Shown: positions 10,211-19,972 of the stretch, in pieces
How the letters are laid out: each line of letters starts with the position of its first letter
Position numbering within the stretch: the first letter of the stretch is position 1
Origin: Cyclaneusma minus
Taxonomy: Eukaryota; Ascomycota; Leotiomycetes; Marthamycetales; Marthamycetaceae
DNA length: 64,000 nt
Direction of reading: 5' to 3'
Assembly: GCA_037179335.1 (NCBI GenBank)
Contig: JAKZHN010000015.1
Span: 682,001-746,000, forward strand
Notes under the pieces: model-generated
The model's database searches: none
The model's input: the letters and a program-made list of their open reading frames with translations, nothing else
Told to the model about the DNA's origin: nothing
Translations under genes and position numbers: made by a program

Positions 10211-11974
10211 GGGGTGAACAGTCGAGGTGGAGGTGGCTTGGGCTGGGGCTGGGGCTTGGGCTTGCTTATAGATGCGGACTGGCGGGAAGGGATGTCATGC
10301 ATTGCGCAGGTCTGCTATACGAGGAGTAAGATGAATGGCGTTGGATGGCGTCTCGGGGGTGGCTTTTGGGCAGATTCATGGGAATTCAACCAATACAAGA
10401 TGTGGCCCAATGGCATTCAAACAAAAGAAGCACAAGTCATTCATGTCTAGATATGATCTTTAGAAATCAGAACCGAGGGAGAAATGGCAGAATACAAGTG
10501 ATTTGAGAACAAACAAGCACTGCAAGGAAGGTGAAGAACAAGTGACAGGATCAAACTCACAGGCAAAGAAAAAAAGAAAGGGAAAAATGAGCAAAAGGAA
10601 CTTTTAACTTAACTGTAGTCGAGAACGTGAATTTCCACCTCTCTCAGCTAGGGATTGACTAATCGTTAGACGGGGAGAAGAGGAGGCCCAAGCGATTAAC
10701 AGTCTAGAAAGACATACTCAAAGGACCGCCCACTGCACCAGACTACCCGAATGCAGCGCATGCTACTTTTTCTGCCAAAACGACTTGTATAGTACAATTG
10801 TGATGAGACGAGTCAGAATTTACCGGCGAGGGGGGTGAATCTAGCAATTCCAGATCGACAGGAGCCTGGGGAGGCAGTGAACCCATCGACGTTCGAGAAA
10901 TATTCCGGAAGACCTGTTTTTCGGAGTCTAAGGGTGAGGATGTAGCAAAGTGAGATTCCATCTATTCCGGGCGTTTCCCGGGGAAGGAGGTGCAATTTGT
11001 CGACGACTACGAGCAATAAAAGTGAGATCCATATATTCCGGACATGGGAATTTCATGCCTTTGGAGCGCTACCAGAAGTCAGATCTTCAGACTTCAACTT
11101 TCAGAAGCCTTCACTTTTCAGCCAAGCTCTCCCTCCCAGCCATGCCCCCTGCCCCCTTTTTTTTTCAAAAGAAAAGGAAAGACGAAAAGAAATCTGAGAC
11201 TTACCACGTGAACTCGCGAATTACCACGCCCTCAGCTAAGAATTGACTAAATGCTTAGACTGTGAGAAGCGAGGCCCTGTAACGCTTTGGGGGCGATCCC
11301 ACTGGGTCGGTTTACACGCCAGGGACTTAGCTACCACTCCCAAAAACATATCACAGAAAAAAGAAGAATGCAAAAAAAGTGTGTCTCATGTTGTGCCAAG
11401 CTGTCTCATATGAACTGTTTCTCTTAGCTGGTCAAATCTGTCATGTTGTTGTTGTTGTTGTCGTATTCTGAATTCCTCCCTCTTCGTTTTCTCTTTTTCT
11501 GTCGATGTCTATTCCTCCTCCCTCATCGTTTTCTCTCTTCTATTCTGTTCTGTCGATGTTCCCATATTCATATCCCCTTTTTCCTATAAATTCTGTCGTA
11601 TATGTCGTATTCTGTCGTGTTCAATTCTGTCGTAATTCAAATCCTGGATTTTTGCTGAATTTTTCGGATCGACCCTGAGACTTGTTAGCGCTTGACCGAC
11701 CAAACCATGCAGAGTAGAAAAGACAGGGGATGAGACAGCTTGGCTTGAGACTTTTTGTTACTGGATAGTTGGCTGTTGCGATTGATAATACTCATTCCTT
11801 TTTTTGGTCTGAGGGCAGTCTTCTACCGCCTACTATACCAGATTACCCGATGCAGTGTATGTCCTCATTACTGCCAAAACTTCTCATATAGTAGTCCTCA
11901 TGCTCAACACTCATCCTGAACAGCAACGGTGATTTCATTGAATTTTCATCGACTAGCTCCACACCGGCTGTTCT
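10211..11974. other. Intergenic region with a diverged internal duplication
   Basis: No gene is supported. Two imperfect copies of one block are visible: 10620-10800, and a split copy at 11205-11290 plus 11820-11900. The 11440-11640 stretch is rich in a TCTGTCG motif and in pyrimidine runs. The convergent neighbours (PYM and WD40) suggest this is mostly 3' flank. Confidence 0.45.
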
Positions 11975-13469
11975 CTAGTACCTCGCTGTCTCTCTCTCTT
12001 CCTCGTCAAGCTCCATTCTATCAATCATCTCTGGACTCTCCGTCTCATCTTCTCTCTTGAACCCATTCGCACCTCCATTCCCATACATCTCCTGATCCTC
12101 ATTCACCCAAATCCTGATCGTTCCGTCCAGTTCACCGCTAACGAGCATGCCCCCAGCTGGATGCGTGTCTACGCTTAGCACAGCCACATTATGGCCAGTT
12201 TCCAGCTGCTGCGCTATGCGCTTGCTCTGTACCTCCCAGATCAAGATTTTGCCATCTTCGCTCGGGGAAACGATGAATGCTTCGTGACCGCAGATGGTAA
12301 AAGCGCCCGCTATGCTGTACTTGGTGTTGACATGCCCCTGATATGTCTTGAGGCATTTCCCCTCGTTGTAATCCCATAGCCGGACACAGGAATCGAGTGT
12401 CCATGCCAGGACGTATTTTCCATTCGGAGAGAACTGTACGCCCACGACGGCAATACGGTCATCGTGCACCAGAGTCCTCAGACATTGTCCCGTAGCCGTA
12501 TCCCATATGCGACTATTTCAAAACGTCAAAATCAGCTCCAAATCCTCAATCTTGCGAGACCCCCAGTAGAATTGTAAAAAGTACTCACATAAGCCCATCA
12601 TTGGCACAACTAACCACCAACGTCCCATCTCTCACAAAATCCACTCCCCCCACCGGATCACTATGCGCCGGCAAATTCCTCATCTGCCGTCCACTCCTCA
12701 CATCCCACAAGAACACTCCCTCATCATAAGCCCCACTCACAATCACATTCCCCTTTGGCGAAAAAGCCACGGAATATACATAGTTATGATGCCCCTTCAA
12801 CGGCGTCGGATACGGCTTGCCCGTCACCCGATCCCATAGCCGAATCATCTTGTCATCGCTGCCCGAGGCCAGCGTCAAACTATCCGGCGCCCATGCTATG
12901 CACGACACACCTGCTAAGTGGCCTTCGAGAGTTTGCATCAATGCGCCAGTGGTGGAGGACCAGATCTTGATACTTGCATCGCCGCCGCAACTTGCTATCC
13001 AGAGGCCGTCGGGGGAGAATTTCACTTGCGCGACGCCCTTTTCATGGCCACCCAGAATGACTTTTTGTCTGTAATTCACATGCGCGGGTTTATGCGACGG
13101 CCTGCGGGAACGTGGTGGCGAAGGTGAGGGCGAGGCAGAATTTCGCTCGTGGGAGATTTTCTCATAACTGCTCATACTCTGCGCACGGCTGGAGCGCGAA
13201 CGAGGAGAGTCGGGACGATGGACAGGGATGGTGCCATAGTAGGTATGGTCGAGTTCATCGGGGCTGATGGAGGCATCGATGTGCGAGGAGCGGCGGGGTT
13301 GGGAGGAGCGGTGGGTGGCGCGACTGGGCCGGCGCGGGGAAGTGTGTTGGTCGTCGTCGAGCTCGTCGCGGGAGGAGTAGTCGGGGGAGCGGGTGGGGGA
13401 GCGGGAGTGAGATGTGCGGCGGCGCTTGAACGGACGGTCAGAGTCCGGGATTATGTCGTTGTATGGCAT
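11975..13469 (-). CDS. WD40-repeat protein, Swd3/WDR5-like (COMPASS subunit candidate)
   Basis: Exons are 13469-12589 and 12512-11975, giving 472 aa. The 76-bp intron (GTGAGT, AATAG) restores the strand ...LIRIWD... across the join. About 150 residues rich in Ser, Arg and Pro (many SRSPTRSP-type stretches) precede a seven-blade propeller. Clear blades include GHEKGVAQVKFSPDG..IKIW, GHLAGVSCIAWAPDS..IRLWD, GHHNYVYSVAFSPKG..VFLWD, and AHSDPVGGVDF. The propeller resembles WDR5/Swd3, which scaffolds the H3K4 methyltransferase complex in the nucleus. The long N-terminal tail and the acidic C-terminal tail are fungal features. WD40 paralogues are hard to separate by eye, so the subunit assignment is probable only. 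It shares a 386-bp divergent promoter with ISC1. Confidence 0.82.
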
Positions 13470-13855
13470 GGTTTGGTGGTTTGGTGGATGACGCCGGATT
13501 GAGGTGTGGGAGTGTGTTGAACGCGTTCGGGGGACGCGTCGTGTAAATTGATGATCGTGAGGCTGAATGCGCAGTGTGCAAGGGACCCCGGTGTGGGCCT
13601 GGACCTGACGCTAAGGTTGGATTAGGCGATTTGCGATGCTTATTCAAACGTCATAAAAAAGTGTTGACCAAGTCTCTAAACGGCTTCTGAGGTTTAAGAA
13701 AATGAATTGTTTAGTAGCGAAGTATAGTCAATACGGCGTCACTTCTTCAGTGTTTCCCCGCCTTCTCCGTCACTCCGTTCAGATCTGTCCTCTCACTCCT
13801 TCCTTCAGAAATCAAGTCTTCGACCTCCGCTTGCTCAAAAACACAGCAAACCACA
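13470..13855. promoter_or_regulatory. Divergent promoter, WD40 gene / ISC1
   Basis: These 386 bp separate two start codons pointing apart, so they must hold both promoters and both leaders. A pyrimidine-rich run (about 13760-13805) precedes the ISC1 start. I saw no other specific element. Confidence 0.5.
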
Positions 13856-15422
13856 ATGGCGAATGGCGATTTGCCCACCGAGATCAATGTCCTGTCACTC
13901 AATTGCTGGGGCCTAAAATACCTCGCAAAATTCCGCAATGAACGTCTAGAGGAGATCGGCCACCGCATAGCAGCCGTAGAGCCAGCCCCCCACATCGTCG
14001 GCCTACAAGAATGCTGGACTCAGCAAGACTACCAAGTCATTCGCAAATTGACCAAGCACATCTTGCCATATGGAAAGTTCTATCACAGCGGAGTCTTCGG
14101 AGGAGGTCTAGCCATTTTGTCAGCATGGCCCATCGAAGAGAGTTCCATGTGGCGCTACCCCCTGAACGGCCGTCCAACTGCTTTCTTCCGCGGTGACTGG
14201 TATGTGGGAAAGGGGATTGCCTGTGCCAAAGTCAGATATGGACCTGGCTATTCCGATGTCATTGAAGTCTTCACTACTCATGTATGCCTCCCTTCACTCT
14301 CCGACCCCCAATCCCTATGTATCTCCATATACCTCTCCTAACATTACACAGCTCCACGCCCCCTACGAACGCGAGCCAAACGATTCCTACATCTGCCACC
14401 GCACCGCCCAAGCCTGGGAAATCGCCAAACTAATGCGCGGCGCCGCCGAACGCAACCACCTCGTCCTCGCCCTCGGCGACTTCAACATGGTCCCCCAATC
14501 CCTCGCCCACAAGCTCATCACCACCCACTCCCCCGTCCAAGACGTCTGGCTCGCCCTGCATCCCGACTCCTCTCTCGGCGCCGCAGTCGACGCCGCCGAG
14601 CGCCGTCGCGGCCGTCCAATCCCCACAGCCGAATTCAATCTTATCTCCAACGGCGCAACGTGCGATAGCGTCCTAAACACGTGGCGCTGGAACCCAGAAG
14701 TCCAGAAACGACTCGGGCCGGGAAAACCATCAATCACTGTCCCTGGTGACACCGAGGACCCCAAGGCGAAACGGCTTGACTATATTTTTGCGAGCAGTGG
14801 TAAGGGACCGGCGTCGCGTGGCGCGTGGGTGGTAAAGTCGGCTCGGGTCGGAATGACTGAACGACATCCGACTTTGCAGTGTTCGCTCAGCGATCACTTT
14901 TCCGTCGAGGCGATGCTGAAATGGCATGCGACGCCTGTTGCTGGTCGGGAAAAATCCGAATCGTTGGATTCGAGCGATGATGCATTTGCGAAAAGTCCAA
15001 CGGTAGCAGAATTTCAGCAATCTGGCGGCGCATATGATCAGCAACTGCTAAGAGGTATTACGCCTGAGCAGTTTCTGCCTGTCCAAACGTATGATGAGAT
15101 ACTGGCCATGATAGACAAGTATACGTTGCGCGAGAGGAGACAGAGAAGACTTCGGTTGTCGCATTTTGTGGGATCGTGCGTCGTGTCCATAGGGTGTTGG
15201 ATCGCTGTGTGGTGGTCGCCGAGGAACTTTGTAGCTTTCTTGCTTATGCTGCTGGCGAGTCTGGGCTTCGGAGCTGGCATTATTGATGGTTTGATTGGAG
15301 GGTTGTTTGTCGGCCATGAGTTGCGGGCGCTGAAGGAGTTCGAATGGGAGATTCGGAATGCTAGGAAGATAGCTGGTGGTGATGATGGAGGGATGGTCGA
15401 TGAAGGTGTCAAGGACTGGTAG
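13856..15422 (+). CDS. ISC1: Inositol phosphosphingolipid phospholipase C (neutral sphingomyelinase-like)
   Basis: Exons are 13856-14281 and 14352-15422, giving 498 aa; the 70-bp intron (GTATGC..CAG) is phase 0. This is a DNase I-like endonuclease/exonuclease/phosphatase fold. It has LSLNCWGLKY (residues 13-22), the metal ligand Glu52 in GLQECW, GDFNM, RLDYIF, and the catalytic Asp323-His324 in SDHFS. Two membrane segments close the protein (FVGSCVVSIGCWIAVWW and a Gly-rich LLMLLASLGFGAGIIDG...), as in yeast Isc1 and mammalian neutral sphingomyelinase 2-type enzymes. Known members hydrolyse inositol phosphosphingolipids to ceramides at ER and mitochondrial membranes. The length is close to the yeast protein, and all motifs are intact. 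Confidence 0.9.
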
Positions 15423-17210
15423 ATAGTAAGCTGAATGAAAGCATTCGCTGCCATATGAGTCCGTTGTTGGCAAGGATGATCTGGTGCATCCCGTCAGTGC
15501 CTGCAAGGTACATTGCCTAGGTATTCAGTTACCTGAACGCTGCCGGTGCAAACCAGGAAGCTGGCATCTGGGGAGACAAATATCTCGCATACCTTGACGG
15601 CTTTCGAGAAGTCGACAACGCATCTGCTCTGGGACAGGAGTGAGCAGGGGCTTTGGACGTTCGTCGTACAGCGAGCCGTCAGCATTTCATGCACAACATC
15701 GCCAACAACGTTTTCACTTAGCTCATCACATCACGTGCCACGAACCCTCATTTTTCAAAAATGCCGATTACTACGAGCCCTAATTGACTTTACGTCCCCC
15801 TGCCATCCGCCCCCGCCCTGAACTCTATTCCCCACTAGCCACTCTCGCTTTCACGCTCGCTAGATACACGTACACCCACAAACCATCATCCTCTTTACCT
15901 CCCTCCGGTATTCCCACAGGTCTGCCTATTCTCCATCTTAGAAAAGATCCTGCAAGACTCACCGTCCTCGTCTCTCCCTCAACCGCCGCCAAAAAGCAAA
16001 ACCGTATCAGCTATTCAGTGACAAGCGCGTACCTAGAAATCCGAGTACTAGCCTCTTTTCCTAGCGTCAACTCCTATTCAACCTGGCCGCTCGCTCTCAA
16101 CTCCGGTTAACGAGCGCGCCACTCCCGCTAGCATTAGCTCAGCATTTGATCATAGGGCTGAAACGAAAATACTCTCAAGACACGCTAAGTGGGTCTATCC
16201 CAAGGCTTTCAATATCTGGAAGGATGTTTTACTCCGCAAATCCATTATTTGCCCTGTCCGCTTGACTTGCAACTTTGGTACCTGAGCTCGTGGTGGAATT
16301 TCTTCTGCGTGCAGCTTTGGTGCGGACTTGGCTAATCCAGGTGACTAAGAGAAATCCAAGCAATTATGGAAAATCCAAGTAATTGTGGAAAATCCGAGTA
16401 ATCAAGAGAAATCCAGATACTTGTGCAAAATCCAGGTAATAGTGGAAAATTCAAGGAATTGAGAGAAATCCAGGTAATTAAGGGAAACCCAAGTAACTGA
16501 GGAAAATCCAGATGATTGAGAGAGCCTCCACCTGGGCTCAGGGCCTCTGTCACCGTACTGCCGCCCTTTGCAAGATCTCCAAATACCGCTGGATGTCGAA
16601 AGCACTAAGGAAAGCCCAAGAAATCAGACCTTCCCAGTAAACTGAACTTACAGAACAGGTGATAGGAAAAAACCTCGAAAAATTAACCCACTAGTCGTAG
16701 CCGTGCCGTTACCTCTACTCAACCAGACTTGCCAGCTGTTGCGTTTTGGTCAACCAGACTTGGGGTTGATTCGGAGTTGACTTGACTCCATCTCGTACCA
16801 AGGTTTCAACATGGTGGGTTTTCTAAGCGTCAGTAAAGTGTCCACAGATTTGGTGCTCACCACAGCCTGAATATAAGATGCTGATCCCCTCGTCTTCTCT
16901 CTCTTTCCTCTTCACACATCTTTCTTCGCCCGATCCAAAACAGTGCCTTCAATCTGTTCCAAGATCCTCAAGCCGAAGACGTCAAACCGCGAACTTGTGT
17001 ACTCGCAAAAACCCATTCTTCCTTCAAGGTCTCTCGATTCCGACAATTCCTGCCAACTCGTCCAAAGACCCATCTTCGCTTTCAGCGAACCTCGCTACTC
17101 AACTTGTAAGTATCTCGAGTCCAAGAAACTCTCTCAGTTCTAACGAGCATCCTCGCCCCCAGCCCTCACTTGATCTACAGTCATCTTCTCACTTCTCAAC
17201 TACCGACAAG
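15423..17210. other. Intergenic region
   Basis: I see no supported gene. The region holds a 19-bp minisatellite (listed separately) and, at about 16725-16760, a short duplicated CAACCAGACTTG. The open frame at 15784-16110 has no domain. The frame upstream of 17211 is Ser/Pro-rich and probably 5' UTR. Confidence 0.45.
16331..16521. repeat. 19-bp minisatellite, 10 units of exact period
   Basis: The core AATCCA (or a one-base variant) starts at 16334, 16353, 16372, 16391, 16410, 16429, 16448, 16467, 16486 and 16505. Every step is 19 bp. The unit reads roughly AATCCAAGTAATTGAGGGA; substitutions are frequent but indels are absent. The minus-strand open frame across it (16332-16553) is a by-product of the repeat. 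Confidence 0.9.
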
Positions 17211-18857
17211 ATGGCTTACGTCAAGACGGCTTCCGTCAACAAGGCTCCGGTCAAGATGGCTTCCGTCAAGACGGCTACCCGTAAAATGACCAACTGGACT
17301 GAAGCCGAGCTGTTCATCCTCCATTGCAAAGGCTCTCAATCTATTCTGGGAGAAGCACATCTCATCAACCCTAGCAAAGACAGTCTCACCCTTGACCAGC
17401 TCGCTGCTGTGACGAAAGCAGAGTGTGAACGCCAGGGCCTTCCTGTCGTGCCCGAGCACCACACCAAGGAGAGTGTGCGGCTCCAGCTCAAGCGGACCGC
17501 ATTTCACTTCATCATTTTCAACAGGGTTCGCATGTACAACGGTGCTTTTGCGAACCAAAAGCTGAACTCGACCGAAATACAGAGGCTCATCAAGCAATAC
17601 GGTGGCGCCTCAAATGCCGTCAACGAGCTGCTGTTGACTAAACAGGCCTATCTTGTCGATGACAACCGTGGGCCGTTCATTCTCATGGAGCTTGTAAACG
17701 AGGCCGGTAAACGTAGGGACATCCTCGACAACCTTGCTGCCATGGTCCTCCTCCCTGAGCCTCGAGAGGGCGAGGCCGTTAAGGCCCTGCCCACGAACAA
17801 GGTCCAAGAGCAAGTTCTCGAAGCCTTCGCCTATCTGAATCCCAAACTTCAGAGCGAAATCCAGAAGCTTGTTCGGGACGCCCTCGCTGCGTCGAATGCC
17901 GCCGCACCTGTTCACGAGAGCACTCTCAACAACCCACCGCCGATGAACCTCCTCAACAAGGCTGTTACCCGAGTTGCCGGCACTGGCACCAACACGCAGT
18001 TGCCCACTCCTGTTTCTTCTGCTCATCCTTCCCGTCGCAATAGCGATGAATGTGGTCTTCGCAATATTGCTGATCTTCGCAATATTGCTGATCTTGCTTG
18101 TCGTCTGTTGGAAAACTAAAACCGTGCGGACAATACAGGCGCTGGCGAGGAGCTCGACACCGTTGGACGTGTCACTGCCTCTGTCGATGATCCAATGGAC
18201 GTTGACACTGAAACCACTACCGAGGACGCTGCTCCTGCTGCTGCCGGCGATGCCAACCTCACCACTGCCCCTTCCACTGCACCCCTCGTGCCTGCCACCG
18301 GGGATGTGATGCCGGTTGATGGTGCAATGGCTGCTGCTGTCGCCCCTGTCGTCACCGCTGCTCCCCAACCTGCTCGTCGTCGATTGCACACCATCGTTCT
18401 GCGTCCATTAGCAGTAGCTCGTCGGTGGAACAAGCTCCATTTGCGTTTATCAGCTGCCGCTGCCGCTCAGCCCGCCGCCGATCGCGCCAATCACTAGGTC
18501 GCCAACATGGCTGCTCCTCCACCTCGCCAGCCAATGGGTGAGCTGTCCAGCGGTCATGCTTCCAGAAACGCCGCTGTTCCCACTGCCAACACTGTCACCA
18601 ACCAAGCCACTGCTTCTGCTTCTGCTTCGACTGCTTCTGCTTCGACTGCTGCTCGCAACATTCCCGGGACCATCAAGACACCGCTGCTCGAGCCTTCCGA
18701 AAGCCTGGTCAATCGAACGGAAATTGCTTGGGCTCCTGACTACCCGACCGAACAGGAGGCAGACGCCTATGTTGAGAGATGCGTTGATCGTCGCCAACAA
18801 CAAGAAGACCTCAAACACCTCATCAACGGCACAAAACCTGAACCTGAAGAGGAGTGA
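17211..18857 (+). CDS. Unrecognised protein; frame broken by two stops that may lie in introns
   Basis: One reading frame runs from an ATG in good context (GACAAGATGGCT) to 18857, interrupted by TAA at 18117-18119 and TAG at 18495-18497. Introns of a multiple of 3 could remove both: about 18052-18138 (weak donor GTGGTC; branch ACTAAAAC that includes the TAA; CAG), and 18414-18497 (GTAGCT..CACTAG). The result would be about 491 aa. The N-terminus has short VKTAS/VKMAS-type basic repeats. Residues 25-200 are a well-formed globular region (TNWTEAELFILHCKG, then mixed helices), followed by an Ala/Thr/Pro/Ser-rich tail and an acidic end. Its start, TNWTEAELFILHC, is faintly like a Myb/SANT-type DNA-binding helix, but I would not assign it. 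A pseudogene or readthrough remain alternatives. Confidence 0.55.
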
Positions 18858-19972
18858 GCAGATCATTGGCATACGCTTTGTCGGTTCTTCGGCTCCTGTC
18901 TTGCTCGGCGTGTTTGCGGCATTCAACATTGTCTTTGCTCATTGGATACTCGGCGGTTGCCCCATCATCAAAAACATCAAAACATCAAAAAACATCAAAA
19001 ACGACAAAAACGACAACCTCGACAACCTCGACAACATTCCCCAGCGTCTCAGCCTCATAAGCGACAACATCGACAACGCATCCGGGATTCGACAAATCGA
19101 CGAACGACAGCGACACCGCATTTCTGCGGCGACTTTCTCTCATCGACTTTCCTTGTTTTTTTTTCCGTTTGTTTCATTTCCGGCATGTCAAGGGATTGGG
19201 GAGGAAAAGATAGAATTAATTGGATTGAGTGGGTGAATGATCGGGCTCGTGACACACGGCTTGGAATCGAAAGAGATGGTTTTGGTTTTTTGGTTTTTGC
19301 TTTCGTGCTTGTATGTTTGTATGTTTGTATGCCTGTATGCTTGGATGCTTGGATGCTTGGATGCTTGGATGCTTGGATGCTTGGATGCTTGGATGCTTGG
19401 ATGCTTGGATGCTTGGATGCTTGGATGCTTGGATGCTCGGATGCTCGGATGCTTGGATGCTTGGATGCTCGGATGCTCGGATGCTTGGACTTGGACGTTG
19501 GATTTCGCGATGGGATTGATCTTCATGACGACGCGGAGCAGGTTTTCCCAATTTTTATATTTTGGGGTTTTCCCTTCGTTCAGGCTTATGATGGCACCGG
19601 TCTAATTCGGTCGCGTCGTGCATGAAGATTGGGCTTTTCGGGTTGTTCTGGGGTGCTTGGGTTTTGCTCTTGGGATTTGGCTATGGGTAGTCAAACAAAT
19701 GGAAAAGCTGGAAAACAACTATGTGCCTTCGTGACTTGTGAATGTGGATGTGGATGATCTGCTTCGTAGACTGTGAACTGTAAGCTGTAAACTGTGAGTG
19801 TTGATGTGAAGGTAGAGTCCGAGGTAAGCGGAGATGGGGAAAATGGGAAGAGAGGGAGATGTACAGCAGCTCGTGGCAAAATACAGAAAGTATTATGTGA
19901 GCAAGCCCAAGGAGAGGACAAAATGACCCAAAACATCATCCATTTGGATTGGTGAGTGCAAGCATATATACA
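18858..19972. other. Intergenic region with short tandem repeats
   Basis: No gene is supported. At 18965-19040 there are runs of AAAACATC and GACAACCTC. An 8-bp array is listed separately. The long open frames here in both strands are by-products of these repeats. Confidence 0.6.
19311..19490. repeat. 8-bp minisatellite (TTGGATGC-type), about 22 units
   Basis: It begins with TGTATGTT units and changes through TGTATGCC/TGTATGCT to a long homogeneous run of TGGATGCT, with TCGGATGC variants in the last third. Because 8 is not a multiple of 3 and the unit contains no stop in any frame, all frames stay open. This explains the DAWMLGCL- and PSIQASKH-type peptides. Confidence 0.93.

Noticed and set aside
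9709..10302. Minus-strand open frame of 197 codons over PYM
   Set aside because: It is the complement of a Lys/Glu-rich coding region and reads as Ser/Phe/Pro-rich low complexity; the plus-strand protein is a recognised family.
17974..18309. Open frame with a strong membrane-like helix
   Set aside because: It overlaps the long frame of the unknown gene and owes its hydrophobic stretch to the 18-bp duplication read in another frame.
19188..19625. Open frames of 68-227 codons with DAWMLGCL or PSIQASKH repeats on both strands
   Set aside because: They are translations of the 8-bp array, which has no stop in any frame; they have no start context, domain or splice support.
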